Shown here one piece after another: positions 1-10,831 of a DNA stretch of 64,000 nucleotides. Made by a program: the position numbers and the translations under genes. Under the pieces are notes generated by a model. That model was not told where the DNA came from. It saw nothing but the letters and a program-made list of their open reading frames with translations, and did no database searches. The DNA lies in the NCBI GenBank assembly GCA_963932465.1, contig OZ010787.1:15550926-15614925 (forward strand), given 5' to 3'. Source of the stretch: Maratus speciosus. Taxonomy: Eukaryota > Arthropoda > Arachnida > Araneae > Salticidae. The number at the start of each line of letters is the position of its first letter. Within the stretch, counting starts at the first letter, position 1.

Positions 1-525
1 CTTATTATAGTAGTCCTAATTCAACCATCAAAAGGCGGCTGTGACGTATGAGTCACGCAGAGGTGATTCTGTTCCGAAAATTCCAAAAATTTAACGCATT
101 CGGTTCTGAAAATTAAAAAAAATCGATCATCAATCCGAAAATTCCAACATAAAAACATCGCGAATTTCGACAAAAGGTCGCCGAAAGAAATCAATTTCGT
201 CAATCGTACGCAGAAAAAATCGCCAATTTCGTCAAACGATCGTAGAAAAAACGCGAATTTTCTCAAGGGACCGAGAAAAAAACGCAAATTTCGTCAAAGG
301 ATCACGAAAAAAACGCAAATTTCTTCAAAGGATCGGAGAAAAACGCGCATTTCGTCAAAGGATCACGATAAAACACGAATTTCGTCAAAAAATCGCGGAA
401 AAAACGCAAATTTCTTCAAAGGATCTCGATAAAAAACCCCGCAAGAGTCGTCAAAAGATCACAGAAAAAAACGCGAATTTCGTCAAAGAATTGCGAAAAA
501 ACCGCAAATGTCTTCAAAAGATAAA
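1..525. repeat. Minisatellite array A, ~32-bp unit
   Basis: About sixteen degenerate tandem units, each with an A-run, then CGCAAATTTCGTCAAAGGATC-like sequence. The unit is the same type as array B at 3070-5530 and lies in the same orientation. The unit is close to 33 bp and lacks stops in some frames, so it makes long open frames on both strands; these are not genes. Confidence 0.9.
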
Positions 526-2855
526 AAGAACTTCCTTGTTGTTCCTGCCAGCCAGGTGGTAGTGACACCGGCATAAAATATAACTCGTATAGGATCAGGG
601 ACCAACACCCTTGATTCGCAACCAATAACTTCTGTAATCGGTTTATTATTTCCTGAGATTCCATAGAAATCGTAATTTAAGACTCTTTCAGAATGTTTTT
701 CGTTCCTTCCCCTTGCTTCACCTCTTTTTAATTTCGAATTTATTTTCGACTGTTCTTAGAGGACATTTATGTTTTATAAGTAACTACCGAGCTATATTTA
801 AAGTTTCTACCTTCTTCAGTACTGCAGAAATCGCAATTTAGAAAGTTTTTTGCTCCTCCAACCCTCTAGGGGTTTTGGCACCGACATAAAATATAGCTTA
901 TGCTTGAGCAGGTTCTATCACCATCAATTTCCAACCATTATGTTTGAAATCGGTTTCGTATTTCATACGATTGCATAAAAATCGTAATTTAGAATGCTTA
1001 TAGAACGCTTTTCGCTCACTTCATCCTTTTAAATTTGGAATTTTCTTTCGACAATTTTTGAAAACATTTGCATCTTTGAAGTAATTACAATTCCAAATTT
1101 AAAATGTTAGATCCCCTCAGTAACACAAAAAACGCAATTTAGAACATTTTTTGCTCTTGTAACCCCCAGGTGGTAGTGACAATAATGTAAAATATAGGAT
1201 ATGTTGAAGCGGGGACTGCCACTATCTATTTGAAACCATTACTTCTGAAATCGGTTTATATTTCCTGAGATTGCGTAGAAATCGCAATTTAGGACGTTTT
1301 TAGAAGGCTTTTCGTTCTTTTTCACCACTTTTAAATTTCAAATTTTTACGAAACTGTTCTCCGAGAACATTTACATTTCATAAGTAATTACCATGCCAAA
1401 TTTCAAATTGCTAGCCCCTTCAGTATCACAAAAATCACAATTTAGAAAGTTTTTTAAAATGCAACCGCAAGATGGTAGTGACGCCGACATAAAATTGATC
1501 CTATATTGGAGCAAGGGCTGTCATCATCACTTTCCAACCATTACTTTTGAAATCGGTTGGGTACTTTCTGAGATAGCTTAGAAATCGCCTTTTAGAACGT
1601 TTTTCGTCCATTTTCATTCCTTTTAAATTTCGAATTATTTAGGAAATATTCTTAGAGATCATTTATATCTTATAAGTAACTACCATGCCTAATTTCAAGT
1701 TGCTAGCCCCTGCAGTATTACAAAAAGCGCAATTTAGAATGCTTTTTGCTCCTGCACCCCCTTCGGGAAGTGGCATCGACATGAAATACAGCCTATGTTG
1801 GAGCGAGGGCAGTCGCCATCGTTTTCACACCATTATTTTTTAAAACGGTTCGGTATTTTCTGAGATTGCGCAGAAATCGCAATTAACGTTTTTTAGAACG
1901 CTTTTCGCACATTTTCACTCCTTTTAAATTTCAAATTTTTAAAGAAATGTTCTTAGAGATTATTTATATCATATAAGTAACTACCATGCCTAATTTCAAG
2001 TTGCTAGCCCCTGCAGTATCACAAAAAACGCAATTTAGAACGTTTTTTGCTCCTGCACCCCCTTTGGAGAAGTGGCACCGACATAAAATATTGCCTACGT
2101 TGGAGCGAGGGCTGTCGCCATCGTTTTCACACCATTTAAAAAAAAAAATCGAATCGGTACTTTCTGAGATTGCGTAGAAATCGCAATTTAGAACGTTTTT
2201 TAGAATGCTTTTTGCACATTTTCACCCCTTTTAAATTTCGAATGTATTAAGAAATGTTCTTAGAAGTCATTTATATCTGATAAGTAACTACCATTCCAAA
2301 TTTCATGTTTCTAGGCCCTTCAGTAACACAAAAATCGCATTTTTAGAATGTTTTTTGCCAGGGCCCGCTTAACACTTAGGAATAGGGGAAGCCCGACGTC
2401 ACACAGGGGGCCCCCTATTACTCTACAAATTGCTTTTTTATTCACTAAATCTCTTTTTCGTATGCTTAAATAATTTGAAATTTTACCATCAAAGTTTAGA
2501 GTAAATAACATTTTTAATATTAAACTAAAACTGCCCAGATAAAAGTATTTTATTATATGTTTAATTGTAAAAAAACAATTTATTTTATAAATGATAAATA
2601 TGGAACTATAGTTGAGAATATGTGAACATCAAAAAAAATTTTGTGATTTACAAATTGCCATATAGTAAGAAAAAAAAAGGTTTCATAAGAAAAAAAATGT
2701 ATTTCTTACAGTGATTGAGTTTCTTTTTTCTAAAAATTAGTTTTGAAAAGTAAAATTGGGGGCCCTTTTGTATTTCAGTGGGTAAGCACGGGCTTCACGG
2801 GCCTATTCCGCAAACAGGCCCTGTTTTTTGCTCCTGCACCCCCTTTTGGCCAGTG
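526..2855. repeat. ~300-bp satellite, about seven units
   Basis: Successive units share the anchor AAGTAACTACCATGCC near 778, 1078, 1381, 1675, 1977 and 2281, giving spacings of about 292-305 bp. A second anchor, GGCACCGACATAAAATAT, recurs at the same spacing. The last unit is interrupted by the hAT MITE at 2359-2823 and again by the large element at 2864-7879; the array resumes at 7888-7990. Short open frames starting MPNFKLLAP are satellite artefacts. Confidence 0.9.
2359..2823. mobile_element. hAT-type MITE, 465 bp, with 8-bp target duplication
   Basis: Inserted in the 300-bp satellite. The flanks TTTTTTGC at 2351-2358 and 2824-2831 are identical 8-bp direct repeats, and removing the insert restores the satellite. 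The ends are inverted: CAGGGCC at the left and GGCCCTG at the right, with further imperfect match (GGAATAGG, GAAGCCCG) over about 35 bases. There is no open reading frame; the interior is AT-rich. CAGGG ends plus an 8-bp duplication are standard for hAT nonautonomous elements. Confidence 0.88.
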
Positions 2856-3069
2856 ACACGGACCAGTGGCGTACCCAGGATTTTATTTCGGGGGGGGGGG
2901 TTGACTTAAATTTCCATAATGTTCTAAATCTTACGAAACACGTTGAATTGTGTTATAAACAGAAATCATTTTTGCTAATAAAGCCGTAGCCAGGGGGCGA
3001 GGGGGAAGGGGGAGGGACAGGGGTTACATTGTTCCCAATTTTCCGGAAATTCGGATTTAAAAAATATCG

Positions 3070-5530
3070 CGATTTTTGACATGGTCGCCGAAAAAAAGAA
3101 ACGATTTCATCAATCGATCGCAGAAAAAAAATCTCCAATTTTTTTAAAGTATCCGAAAAGGAAAAAAACGAAATTTTGTCATAGGGCCACGGATAAAAGG
3201 CGAAGTTTGTCAAAGGATTGCGAAAAAAAAAGTCAAATTTCGTCAAATGATCAGGGAGAAAACGCGAATTACGTCAAATGCTCGCGGAGGAAACGCTAAT
3301 TTCGTCAAATGAGCACAGAAAAAACCCGAATTTCGTCATAAGGCCGCAGAAAAAACGCGAATTTCATCAAAAGTTTCCGGGGAAAATGTGAATTTCGAAA
3401 AAAGATCGCTAAAAACACGCATTCCATCAAAGGGCTGCGAAAAAAAAAAAGCTAATTTCGTAAAGGATCGCAAAAAAGCTTATTTCGTCAAAGGGACAAG
3501 GAAAAACGTAAATTTCATCAAAAGGGCGCAGAAAAGCACAAATTTCATTAAAAAGACGAGAAAAAAACGCTAATTTTGTCAAAAAGCGCAAATTTCGTCA
3601 AATGACCGCAGAAAAAAACATGAATTTTGTCAAAGGGCCGCAGAAAAAACGCAAATTTCGACAAAGGATCGCTAAAAAATATGCATTCCGTCGAAGCAAA
3701 GCGGAAAAAACGCAAATTTAGTCAAAGGGACAATGAAAAAACGATAATTTCGTCAAAAGGCCGCAGAAAAACGCAAATTTCATCAAAAAGACGAGAAAAA
3801 AAGCAAATTTCGTCAAATAGCCGCGGAAAAAACATAAATTTCGACGAAGGATTGCCTAAAAAAGCGTACATTTCGACGAAGGATTGCCTAAAAAAAAGGG
3901 AATTTCGGCAAATGACCACAGAAAAAACGCGAATTTCGTCAAAGGGCCGCAGACAAAACGCAAATTTCATCAAAAAAGTCGTGGAAAAACGCGAATTTCG
4001 AAAAAAAGATCTCTTAAAACACGCATTCCGTCAAAGGGCTGTGAAAAAAAATGCTAATTTCGTAAAGGATCGAGAAAAAGAACGCGATTTTCATCAAAAA
4101 GACGGGGGAAAACGCAAATTTCGACGAAGAATTGCGTAAAAGAAACGCGAATTTCGGCAAATGACCTCCGGAAAAACGCAAATTTCGTCAGAGGGCTGCA
4201 GAAAAAATGCAAATTTGGACAAAGAATCGCTAAAATAACACGCATTCCTTCAAAAGAAAGCTGAAAAAGCGCGAATTTCATCAAAAGAACAGAGAAAAAC
4301 GCAAATTTCATCAAAAAGACGAGAAAAAAGTGCAAATTTCGCCAAAAAACCGTGGACAAAACGCAAATTTCGACGAAGGATTGCATAAAAAAAACGCTAA
4401 TTTCAGCAAATGACCACAGAAAAAACGCGAATTTCGTCAAAGGGCCCCAGAAAAAGCGCAAATTTCGACAAATGATCGCTAAAAAAACACGCATTCCATC
4501 AAAGGGAAGCAGAAAAAACGCGAATTTCGTTAAAGGATCGCAAAAAGAAGAAATAGCAGGGTAACAAAGAAGAGCCACAGAAAAACGTGAATTTCGTCAA
4601 AAAGCCACGAAAAACAGACAATTTCGACAAAGGATCTCGAAAAAAACCCGCAAATGTTGTCAAAATGTCAAAGGGCCGCCGTAAAAAACACAAATTTCAT
4701 CAAAAGGTCGCGGAAAAAACGAGAATTGCGAAAAAAGATCGCTTAAAACACGCATTCCGTCAAAGGGCTGTGAAAAAAATGCTAATTTAGTAAAGGATCG
4801 CAAAAAAACGTGAATTGCATAAAAAAACGCAAATTTCGACGAAGGATTGCTTAAAAAAAAACTCGTATTTCGGCAAATGACCTCGGAAAAAACGTGAATT
4901 TCGTCAAATGGCAACAGAAAAGTCGCAAATTTCGACAAAGCATCGCTAAAAAAACACGCATTCCGTCAAAGGGAAACGGAAAAAATGCAAATTTCGTGAA
5001 AGGATCGCAAAAAAGAAAAAGCAGGGTCACAAAGAAGGGCCACAGAAAAACGTGAATTTCGTTAAAAGACGGCGGAAAAATGCGAATTTCGTCAAACAGC
5101 CGCAAAAAAGCTACTTTCGTCAAAGAAAACGCGAATTTCATCAAAGAGCCGCAGAAAAAAAGCGAATTTCATCGTAATGACAAGAAAAAAACGCGAATTT
5201 CGTCAAAAAAGCCACGGAAAAAACAAATTTCGACGAAGGAATTCGTAAAAAGAACGCGAATTTCAGCAAAAATCCGCAAAAAAAAAACTTGAATTTCATC
5301 AAAAACTCGACGAAACACGCGGAAAAAACACAAATTTCGACATGATCACGAGAAAAACGCAAATTTCGTCACAGATCCGTGGAAAAAACGCAAATGTCGA
5401 TGAAGGAGTGTGCAAAAAACCCGCGAATTTTGACAAAAAGCCGCAGAAAAAGCGAATTTTTTCAAAGGACTGCTGAGGAAACGCAAATATTGTCATAAAA
5501 CAGTGGAAAAAACACAAATTTTTGGCATGG
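3070..5530. repeat. Minisatellite array B, ~32-bp unit, about 75 units
   Basis: Degenerate tandem units of the form GCAGAAAAAACGCGAATTTC followed by GTCAAAGG. A longer higher-order pattern is visible: blocks containing AAAACACGCATTCCRTCAAAGG recur near 3412, 3671, 4015, 4225, 4487, 4748 and 4958. Open frames up to 174 codons on both strands reflect a stop-poor unit near 33 bp, not protein coding. Confidence 0.92.
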
Positions 5531-5917
5531 AGATGCGACAGAAAAATGAAAGTTAATAAGCTACTTTTACAGTCACTCTTCCGCTTCTCCGGTTTTCCGA
5601 TTTACCCGAAATCGACTTGTGATTAGCTGCAGTGTTACTGTGCATTAACATACTTCCGCATTGACAATCTTGGTGCCCGCCGAATATGAGAGAAATTAAA
5701 AATCTCCTTAAATTAAACTACTTTTAGATTTGTCGAATTTACTTGTAGGTCTCTTGAACTGACCATATACGTTTTCATTTATCCCGTAAAACAGACATGG
5801 AGCTATTTTTCAGTCATTTGAAAATTGATTTTGTGGTTTCAAGTAAATTTGGTCGCAGGACTGAGGAGGCTTTCGGATTAACACGAAAAACAATTTCGTG
5901 GCATGTCAGAAAATAAA
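5531..5917. other. Unique spacer between minisatellite B and the 186-bp satellite
   Basis: About 390 bp inside the 2864-7879 element. I see no open frame, tRNA or repeat unit here. Some resemblance to the following satellite (a CTTTTACAG and TGCACT-like context) begins towards the right. Confidence 0.5.
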
Positions 5918-7850
5918 ACAAATTTATCTGAAAAAAGGAATATCAGCCCTTTTTTCATTTCACTGCGATCTCTTCAGAGGTGGAATGGAGCTGTAACCTC
6001 ATAACCCCCGTCACCATCGACTTCTTTGGGTGTATGCTTGGGCATCACTGTGCACTAGTATATGGGACTAACCAGAACAGCTGCGTCGCACAAAAAATAT
6101 TTAAATTTATCGCAAAAGAAAGAAAAAAAAGAGGTTTTTTTTCAGTTTTGATTACTTCGAAAGGGGGCCCTATAAACCCATCAGCCTCCTTCCCCTCATT
6201 GGGTATACAGCGATGTAACTGTGCGCTGATATGACACTAGCCAGAAAGTTTAGTTCGTTGTATTGCAGAAAACAATTGCAGTACAAATTTATCTCAAACA
6301 AAAAGAAAAAAAAATCCCGACTTTTTTCATTTCATTTTCAACTATTTTGGGAGAGGTCTGTAAGCCCATCACCCCCTTTCTACTTCTTTGGGTATAATGT
6401 GGTGTCACTGTGCACTAATATGGAACTAAGCAGGAGAGTGTGGCTAGTCTGTTGAATAATAGGAGAGAAAAATGTAAATTTATCTCAAACAGAAAGAAAA
6501 AAGCAATATTTTTTTCGACTATTTCGGGAGGAGGGGCTGTAAGCTCATCAGCCGCCTCCCCTTCTTTCAGTATGCTATGATGTCAATGCGGGCTAATATG
6601 GATTTAACGAGAATGGCTATTTCGCTGTATGGCAAAAGAAAAATTACAAATTTATCTGAAACAAGAAGAGAAAAATCAGCCTTTTTTTCATTTCATTTTC
6701 GCCTATTAAGGAAGGGGGTGCCCCATTAGCCCCTTTCACCTCTTTGGGTATAATGTGGGCCCACTGTGCACAAGTATGGAACTAAAGAGAAGAGAGCGGC
6801 CAGTCTGTTGAATGATAGGGGGAAAATACAAATTTATCTCAAACAAAAAGAAAAATATCAGCACGTTTTCATTTCATGTTCGACTTTTTGGGGAGAGGGC
6901 TGTAACCCCATTAGCTCCCTTCTACCTTTTTGGGTATAACGTGGTGTCACTGTACACTAATATAGAACTACAGCGATGGGAACTGCTAGTCTGTTGAATG
7001 ATAGGGGAGAAAATGCAAATTTATCTCAAACAGACAGAAAGTAATTCAGCACTATTTTTTCATTTCATTTTCTACTATTTCGAGAGGAGGAGGGCTGTAA
7101 TTCCAACAGCCCCCTCCCCATCTTTGGGTGTGCTGTGATACCGATGTGGACTAATATGGAGTTAACGAGAATGGCTATTTTGCTGTATGACAGAAGAAAA
7201 AATTACAGATTTATCTTTAAAAAGTAAGGAAAAAACACTTTTTTCATTTAATTTTTCGACAATTTCTGTTTTTTTTAGGGGGTGGCGGAGGGCTGTAACC
7301 CCGTCAGCCCCCTTTCTCTTCTTTGATGTCAATATGGACTACTATGGAACTATGCGAAGGAAGCGTATAGTCTGTTGAACGATAGTGAAAAAAATGCAAA
7401 TTTATCTTAAACAGGCAGAAAAATTTCAGCACTATTTTCTCATTTCATTTTCGACCATTTTGAGAGGAGGGGGATGAAATCCCATCAGCCCCCTCCCCAT
7501 CTTTGGGTATGCTGTGATGTCAATGTGGACTGATATGGTGTTAACGAGAATGTCTATTTTGCTATAAGACAGAAGAAAAAATTACAGATTTACCTTAAAA
7601 AAGTAAGAAAAAATTACTTTTTCATTTCATTTTTCTACTATTTCGGGAGGAGGGGGGCTGTAACCCCGTCTCCCCCCTTTCTCTTCTTTGTTGTCAATGT
7701 GGACTAATATGGGACTTATGAAAATGGCTAGTCCGCTGTATGATTGAAAAAAATTAAAAAAATTTCCAAAAAAGAAAGACGAAAAAGTAGCACTTTTTCA
7801 TATCACTTTCGAAAATTTCGGGGGGGGGGGGGCTGTAGCCCCATCAGCCC
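5918..7850. repeat. ~186-bp satellite, about ten units
   Basis: The anchor AAATTTATCTCAAAC recurs at about 6102, 6288, 6473, 6646, 6829, 7016, 7205, 7398 and 7587, giving spacings of about 173-193 bp. Each unit also carries TTTCATTTCATTTTCGAC, a G-rich GGCTGTAACCCC block and TTTGGGTAT. Short open frames in it are unit artefacts. Confidence 0.9.
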
Positions 7851-8142
7851 CCCCCCCCCCCCCCTTGGGTACGCCCATGACACGGACGTAAGATATAGCT
7901 TATGTTCTAAATGGGACTAACACCATCATTTTAATACCATTACTTTTCGAATCGGTTCGGTAGTTCCAGAACTTACCTCCTACAAATAAACAAGCTTTAC
8001 CTCTTTATAATATCAGTATAGATAGATAACGAAGAATTGTGATTGATAAAATATGAAGGGTGTATGTGTGGAGCGGGTGAGGGTGACATCCTTTACATCC
8101 GCCACGGGTGTCACCCATCCTAGCTACGCCACTGACTTCCGG

Positions 8143-8545
8143 CACTTATCGTGATATCGCAAAACAAGGCAAAGCAAAACTGTGAATAATTTCGTTAAAA
8201 TGTATTCCTTTTTTAAAAAACCTGAGAGCTGTGTAAACTTCTGAAAACTTCGGATTAAAGCTGTGTCCTATATTTTTGACTGAACAAATGGATTGAGGCC
8301 TGTATTCCTATAAAAAAGTGTTAATCTTAGTGTGCTTTTTCACCTTTTAAAGTTTTACCGTCTTTTTTGAAACATTCTGTATATGCCACATTTTTCATTT
8401 TTAAGAGAAAAGGTATACATTATTCTTTTCACTTCTCTCTCTCCTTTTTCCTTTTTTCCGTATGATTTTACGAAATATTTAGCTAAACATTTTTTTAGTT
8501 ATTTTGTTTTACAGTCGATCCCTTCATATTAAAACACTGGGAAAA
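8143..8545. other. Unassigned AT-rich sequence
   Basis: Lies between the right end of the satellite-bearing hAT-like element and the palindrome at 8546. I see T-rich stretches but no gene, tRNA or clear repeat boundary. Confidence 0.5.
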
Positions 8546-8620
8546 CTGTAAAAAAAAATTCAGGGACGTTCCGTTTTAGAAAAGGCAACTAGTTGCCTTT
8601 TCCAAAATGGAACATCCCTG

Positions 8621-8658
<38 letters not shown>

Positions 8659-8659
8659 G
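8546..8659. repeat. Near-perfect 114-bp palindrome
   Basis: Both arms read inward CTGTAAAAA, then TTCAGGGA, CGTTCC / TGTTCC and AAAAGGCAACT, meeting at ACTAGT in the centre. The right arm differs mainly by a longer T-run. It can fold into a hairpin with no loop to speak of. It may be a minimal foldback element; no target duplication is evident. Confidence 0.8.
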
Positions 8660-8819
8660 CGAAGGGTTCCATAAATATAAATCACGTCCATGCGATTAGG
8701 CATTTCAAAATGAGCAGAGCAAAACACGGAAGAAAGAAATCTTTACAAACACATCTCCATTTTCAACTGACCGCTGATAAAACAAGTTTTGTAACTTACA
8801 TTCAGCTGTTATCGGTGTC

Positions 8820-8891
8820 GGGGATGTAGCTCAGTGGTAGAGCGTTCGCTTTGCATGTGAAAGGCCCGGGGTTCGATCCCCCGCATCTCCA
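8820..8891 (+). tRNA. tRNA-Ala (anticodon UGC), copy 1
   Basis: 72-nt cloverleaf. The acceptor GGGGATG pairs with CATCTCC (one G-U). The D arm is GCTC/GAGC with loop AGTGGTA. The anticodon stem TTCGC/GTGAA encloses loop TTTGCAT, with TGC at 8852-8854. The T stem CGGGG/CCCCG encloses TTCGATC, and the discriminator is A. The A box (TAGCTCAGTGG) and B box (GGTTCGATCCC) are internal, and a TTTTT terminator follows at 8893. No intron. Identical in sequence to the copy at 9609. Confidence 0.95.
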
Positions 8892-9608
8892 TTTTTGTTT
8901 ATTGAAACAATGCAGCTAGAGATAATTCGTTCGTATTTGGCTTTAAATACGCAATTTTTTTAAAAAAAATATATATATATAACATATATATACGCAGCAA
9001 TTTTTTTCTATATAAAAAATAATCAGAAATAGGCACCCGATGTCTTTTTAATTATATTAATATATGTATGATTTCTTTTTAAATATCTTAATATACGTAT
9101 TTCTCAGCCCTTGAAAATTTTATTGAATAAGATATTTTGTTTACCATACATTATGCAACAGAATTTAAGTAAAATGGATCTGTTTGGTTCACAAAATGAG
9201 AGTTGTGATGAAGTTAAAAATAGGTGGCACAAATTCAACACAATATTCTTTTGTGTTTATAATATCCTCTGGAACCGGCTTATCCCCTCCTTCGCTGCGC
9301 CACTGGTTTTGCCTAATCATCTGTTTTAGGAAGTAATAATAATGATTTTGATTGTAGGGTTTTTTTTCTTCTTTAAATAGAGAAATTGAATATCTGGAAA
9401 CTTGCATTTTCTTAGTTACCCTGTTTTACTTTTGAGATATTCTTCATATAAAAATCCGAGGAAGCGCCACATAAATATAAATGACGTCCAAGATATTAGG
9501 CATTTGAAAATGTGAAGAGAAAAAAGTTTTATAGTCTAAAGCAAGAATCTAAAGCATTTTCACTTTCGAGTGACCAGTCATTAAACAAATTCGCCTGCTC
9601 TCTGTGTC

Positions 9609-9680
9609 GGGGATGTAGCTCAGTGGTAGAGCGTTCGCTTTGCATGTGAAAGGCCCGGGGTTCGATCCCCCGCATCTCCA
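9609..9680 (+). tRNA. tRNA-Ala (anticodon UGC), copy 2
   Basis: Identical to the copy at 8820-8891 over all 72 nt, including the anticodon loop, both promoter boxes and the discriminator. A TTTTTG terminator follows at 9682. The surrounding sequence (ATAAATATAAAT and ATTAGGCATTT upstream; AATGCAGCTAGAGA downstream) also matches, so the pair arose by a tandem duplication with a ~789-bp period. The flanks have diverged while the tRNAs have not, which implies selection or gene conversion. Confidence 0.95.
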
Positions 9681-9880
9681 TTTTTGTTTACTTAAAAAAA
9701 AGATGAAACAATGCAGCTAGAGACAATTCTTTCGTATTTGGCTTTAAATACGCAGCGAAAAGTCAGAAATAGACACCCGATTGCTTTTTAAGTATATTAA
9801 TATATGATATTTCTCAGCTCCTGAAAATTTTATTGAATAAATATTTTGTTTAACACATATTATGAAATAAAATTTTGAAG

Positions 9881-10070
9881 CTGGGCAATTCTTTTAAAGT
9901 CGTTATTTACAAATGGTTTACACAAAAACATCAACAAAGGCGTCATCTGTCATAAGATAATTTTCTATGAGAATAATAACATCTCTTTTGCCTAAGGGGT
10001 TGTATACACATTAAAAATTGTACCAAGAGATTTTTTTTCAAATGTTAACACGCATTTTTGAATAATGATT

Positions 10071-10140
<70 letters not shown>

Positions 10141-10690
10141 CCATCTCCGGAAAATATGTAATTAGGGCATTTTTGTTAAATGCTTTTTTCTGGAGTTAAC
10201 GAAGGTAATTTTTGGAGTTACTAGTGTTAATTCCATTTCCCGATCCATATACCCCCTACCCCTTCCCCCTCCCCCCACCCACAAAAATTAAATAATCGAT
10301 TGCACTATTTTTAAGTTCAATCAACAAACTTTGAAAAAAAAAAATAGCATTTATTTAACCCGAATAAGCATTGCTACAAACACCGGTGTGTAAATTTCAT
10401 TGCTAGGGATTTCACCGGTGTGTAAACCCTATCAATGATTTTTACTATTATTTTATTTTTTTGCCGCTTTAAGAGGGCATTGCCAGTCAGTCATCGTTTG
10501 AATCCTGAAGAAAATAGTTTTATAAAGGAATAAAATAAAAAGAAGTTAGTGGATTAAGACTATGACATTATATACTATTAATAACGCCGATATTAAACGA
10601 TATAGTTAAGTAATTTGAATTTAGTACTATTGGTGATAATTCTCGTGGCTTCTGTATTTTTAGGTGCGATCGTAATTATAAAAATACGTA
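9881..10690. other. Intergenic AT-rich stretch with poly(A) and (TAA)n
   Basis: Contains a poly(A) run at about 10075-10105 followed by (TAA)n to about 10140, and a C-rich tract near 10250-10280. The order poly(A) then (TAA)n resembles a retroposon tail, but no body is recognisable upstream. ACACCGGTGTGTAAA occurs twice (10380 and 10413). Confidence 0.5.
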
Positions 10691-10794
10691 GCTGGGGCAT
10701 TCTCACAATCTTTTGACTTTTGGGGGAAAAAATCTGGCGAAATTAAACTTGCTAAAATAACATTTTAATCTGATAGACAAATGCCTTAATGATT

Positions 10795-10831
<37 letters not shown>

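Larger units (their letters stand above)
2864..7879. mobile_element. Complete 5.0-kb hAT-like element carrying a minisatellite and a satellite
   Basis: The 8-bp direct repeat ACACGGAC flanks it at 2856-2863 and 7880-7887. The ends are inverted: CAGTGGCGTACCCAG at the left and, on the minus strand from 7879, CATGGGCGTACCCAA. Each end is followed inward by a G-run (G10 near 2891; the complementary C-run near 7850). The body is minisatellite B (3070-5530), a unique spacer (5530-5900) and a ~186-bp satellite (5918-7850). No transposase is present, so it must have moved in trans. It sits inside the satellite of a similar element. Confidence 0.85.
1..8134. mobile_element. Right part of a hAT-like element made of minisatellite plus satellite (left end outside window)
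   Basis: The right end reads, on the minus strand from 8134, CAGTGGCGTAGCTAGG, which resembles the CAGTGGCGTA start of the complete inner element at 2864-7879. Inward from it lie a ~300-bp satellite (about 526-2855, resuming 7888-7990) and a ~32-bp minisatellite (1-525) that runs off the left edge. The left end and its duplication are therefore not visible; the expected duplication is the 8 bases after 8134 (ACTTCCGG). No coding capacity is seen. The hAT assignment rests on the CAG start and on the 8-bp duplication of the inner relative. Confidence 0.5.
8660..9880. repeat. Tandem duplication (~789-bp period) carrying the tRNA-Ala genes
   Basis: Copy 1 starts near 8665 and copy 2 near 9460. 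Matching blocks run upstream of each tRNA (CATAAATATAAAT, ATTAGGCATTT) and downstream (AATGCAGCTAGAGA, TCGTATTTGGCTTTAAATACG, AGAAATAG.CACCCGAT, CCTGAAAATTTTATTGAATAA). Copy 1 has an extra stretch near 9175-9400 that includes a CAGTGGCG-type transposon end on the minus strand (9293-9305). Confidence 0.8.

Noticed and set aside
1393..2177. Open frames beginning MPNFKLLAP, repeated about every 300 bp
   Set aside because: They fall at the same position of each satellite unit and break at different points; satellite artefacts.
3627..5517. Many overlapping open frames on both strands (up to 174 codons) with repetitive peptides
   Set aside because: They are produced by a stop-poor ~33-bp minisatellite unit and overlap each other on opposite strands; no start context, splicing or domain supports them.
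8593..8829. Open frame starting in the palindrome and running over a poly(T) tract into the tRNA
   Set aside because: Phenylalanine run from poly(T), overlaps the tRNA-Ala gene; not coding.
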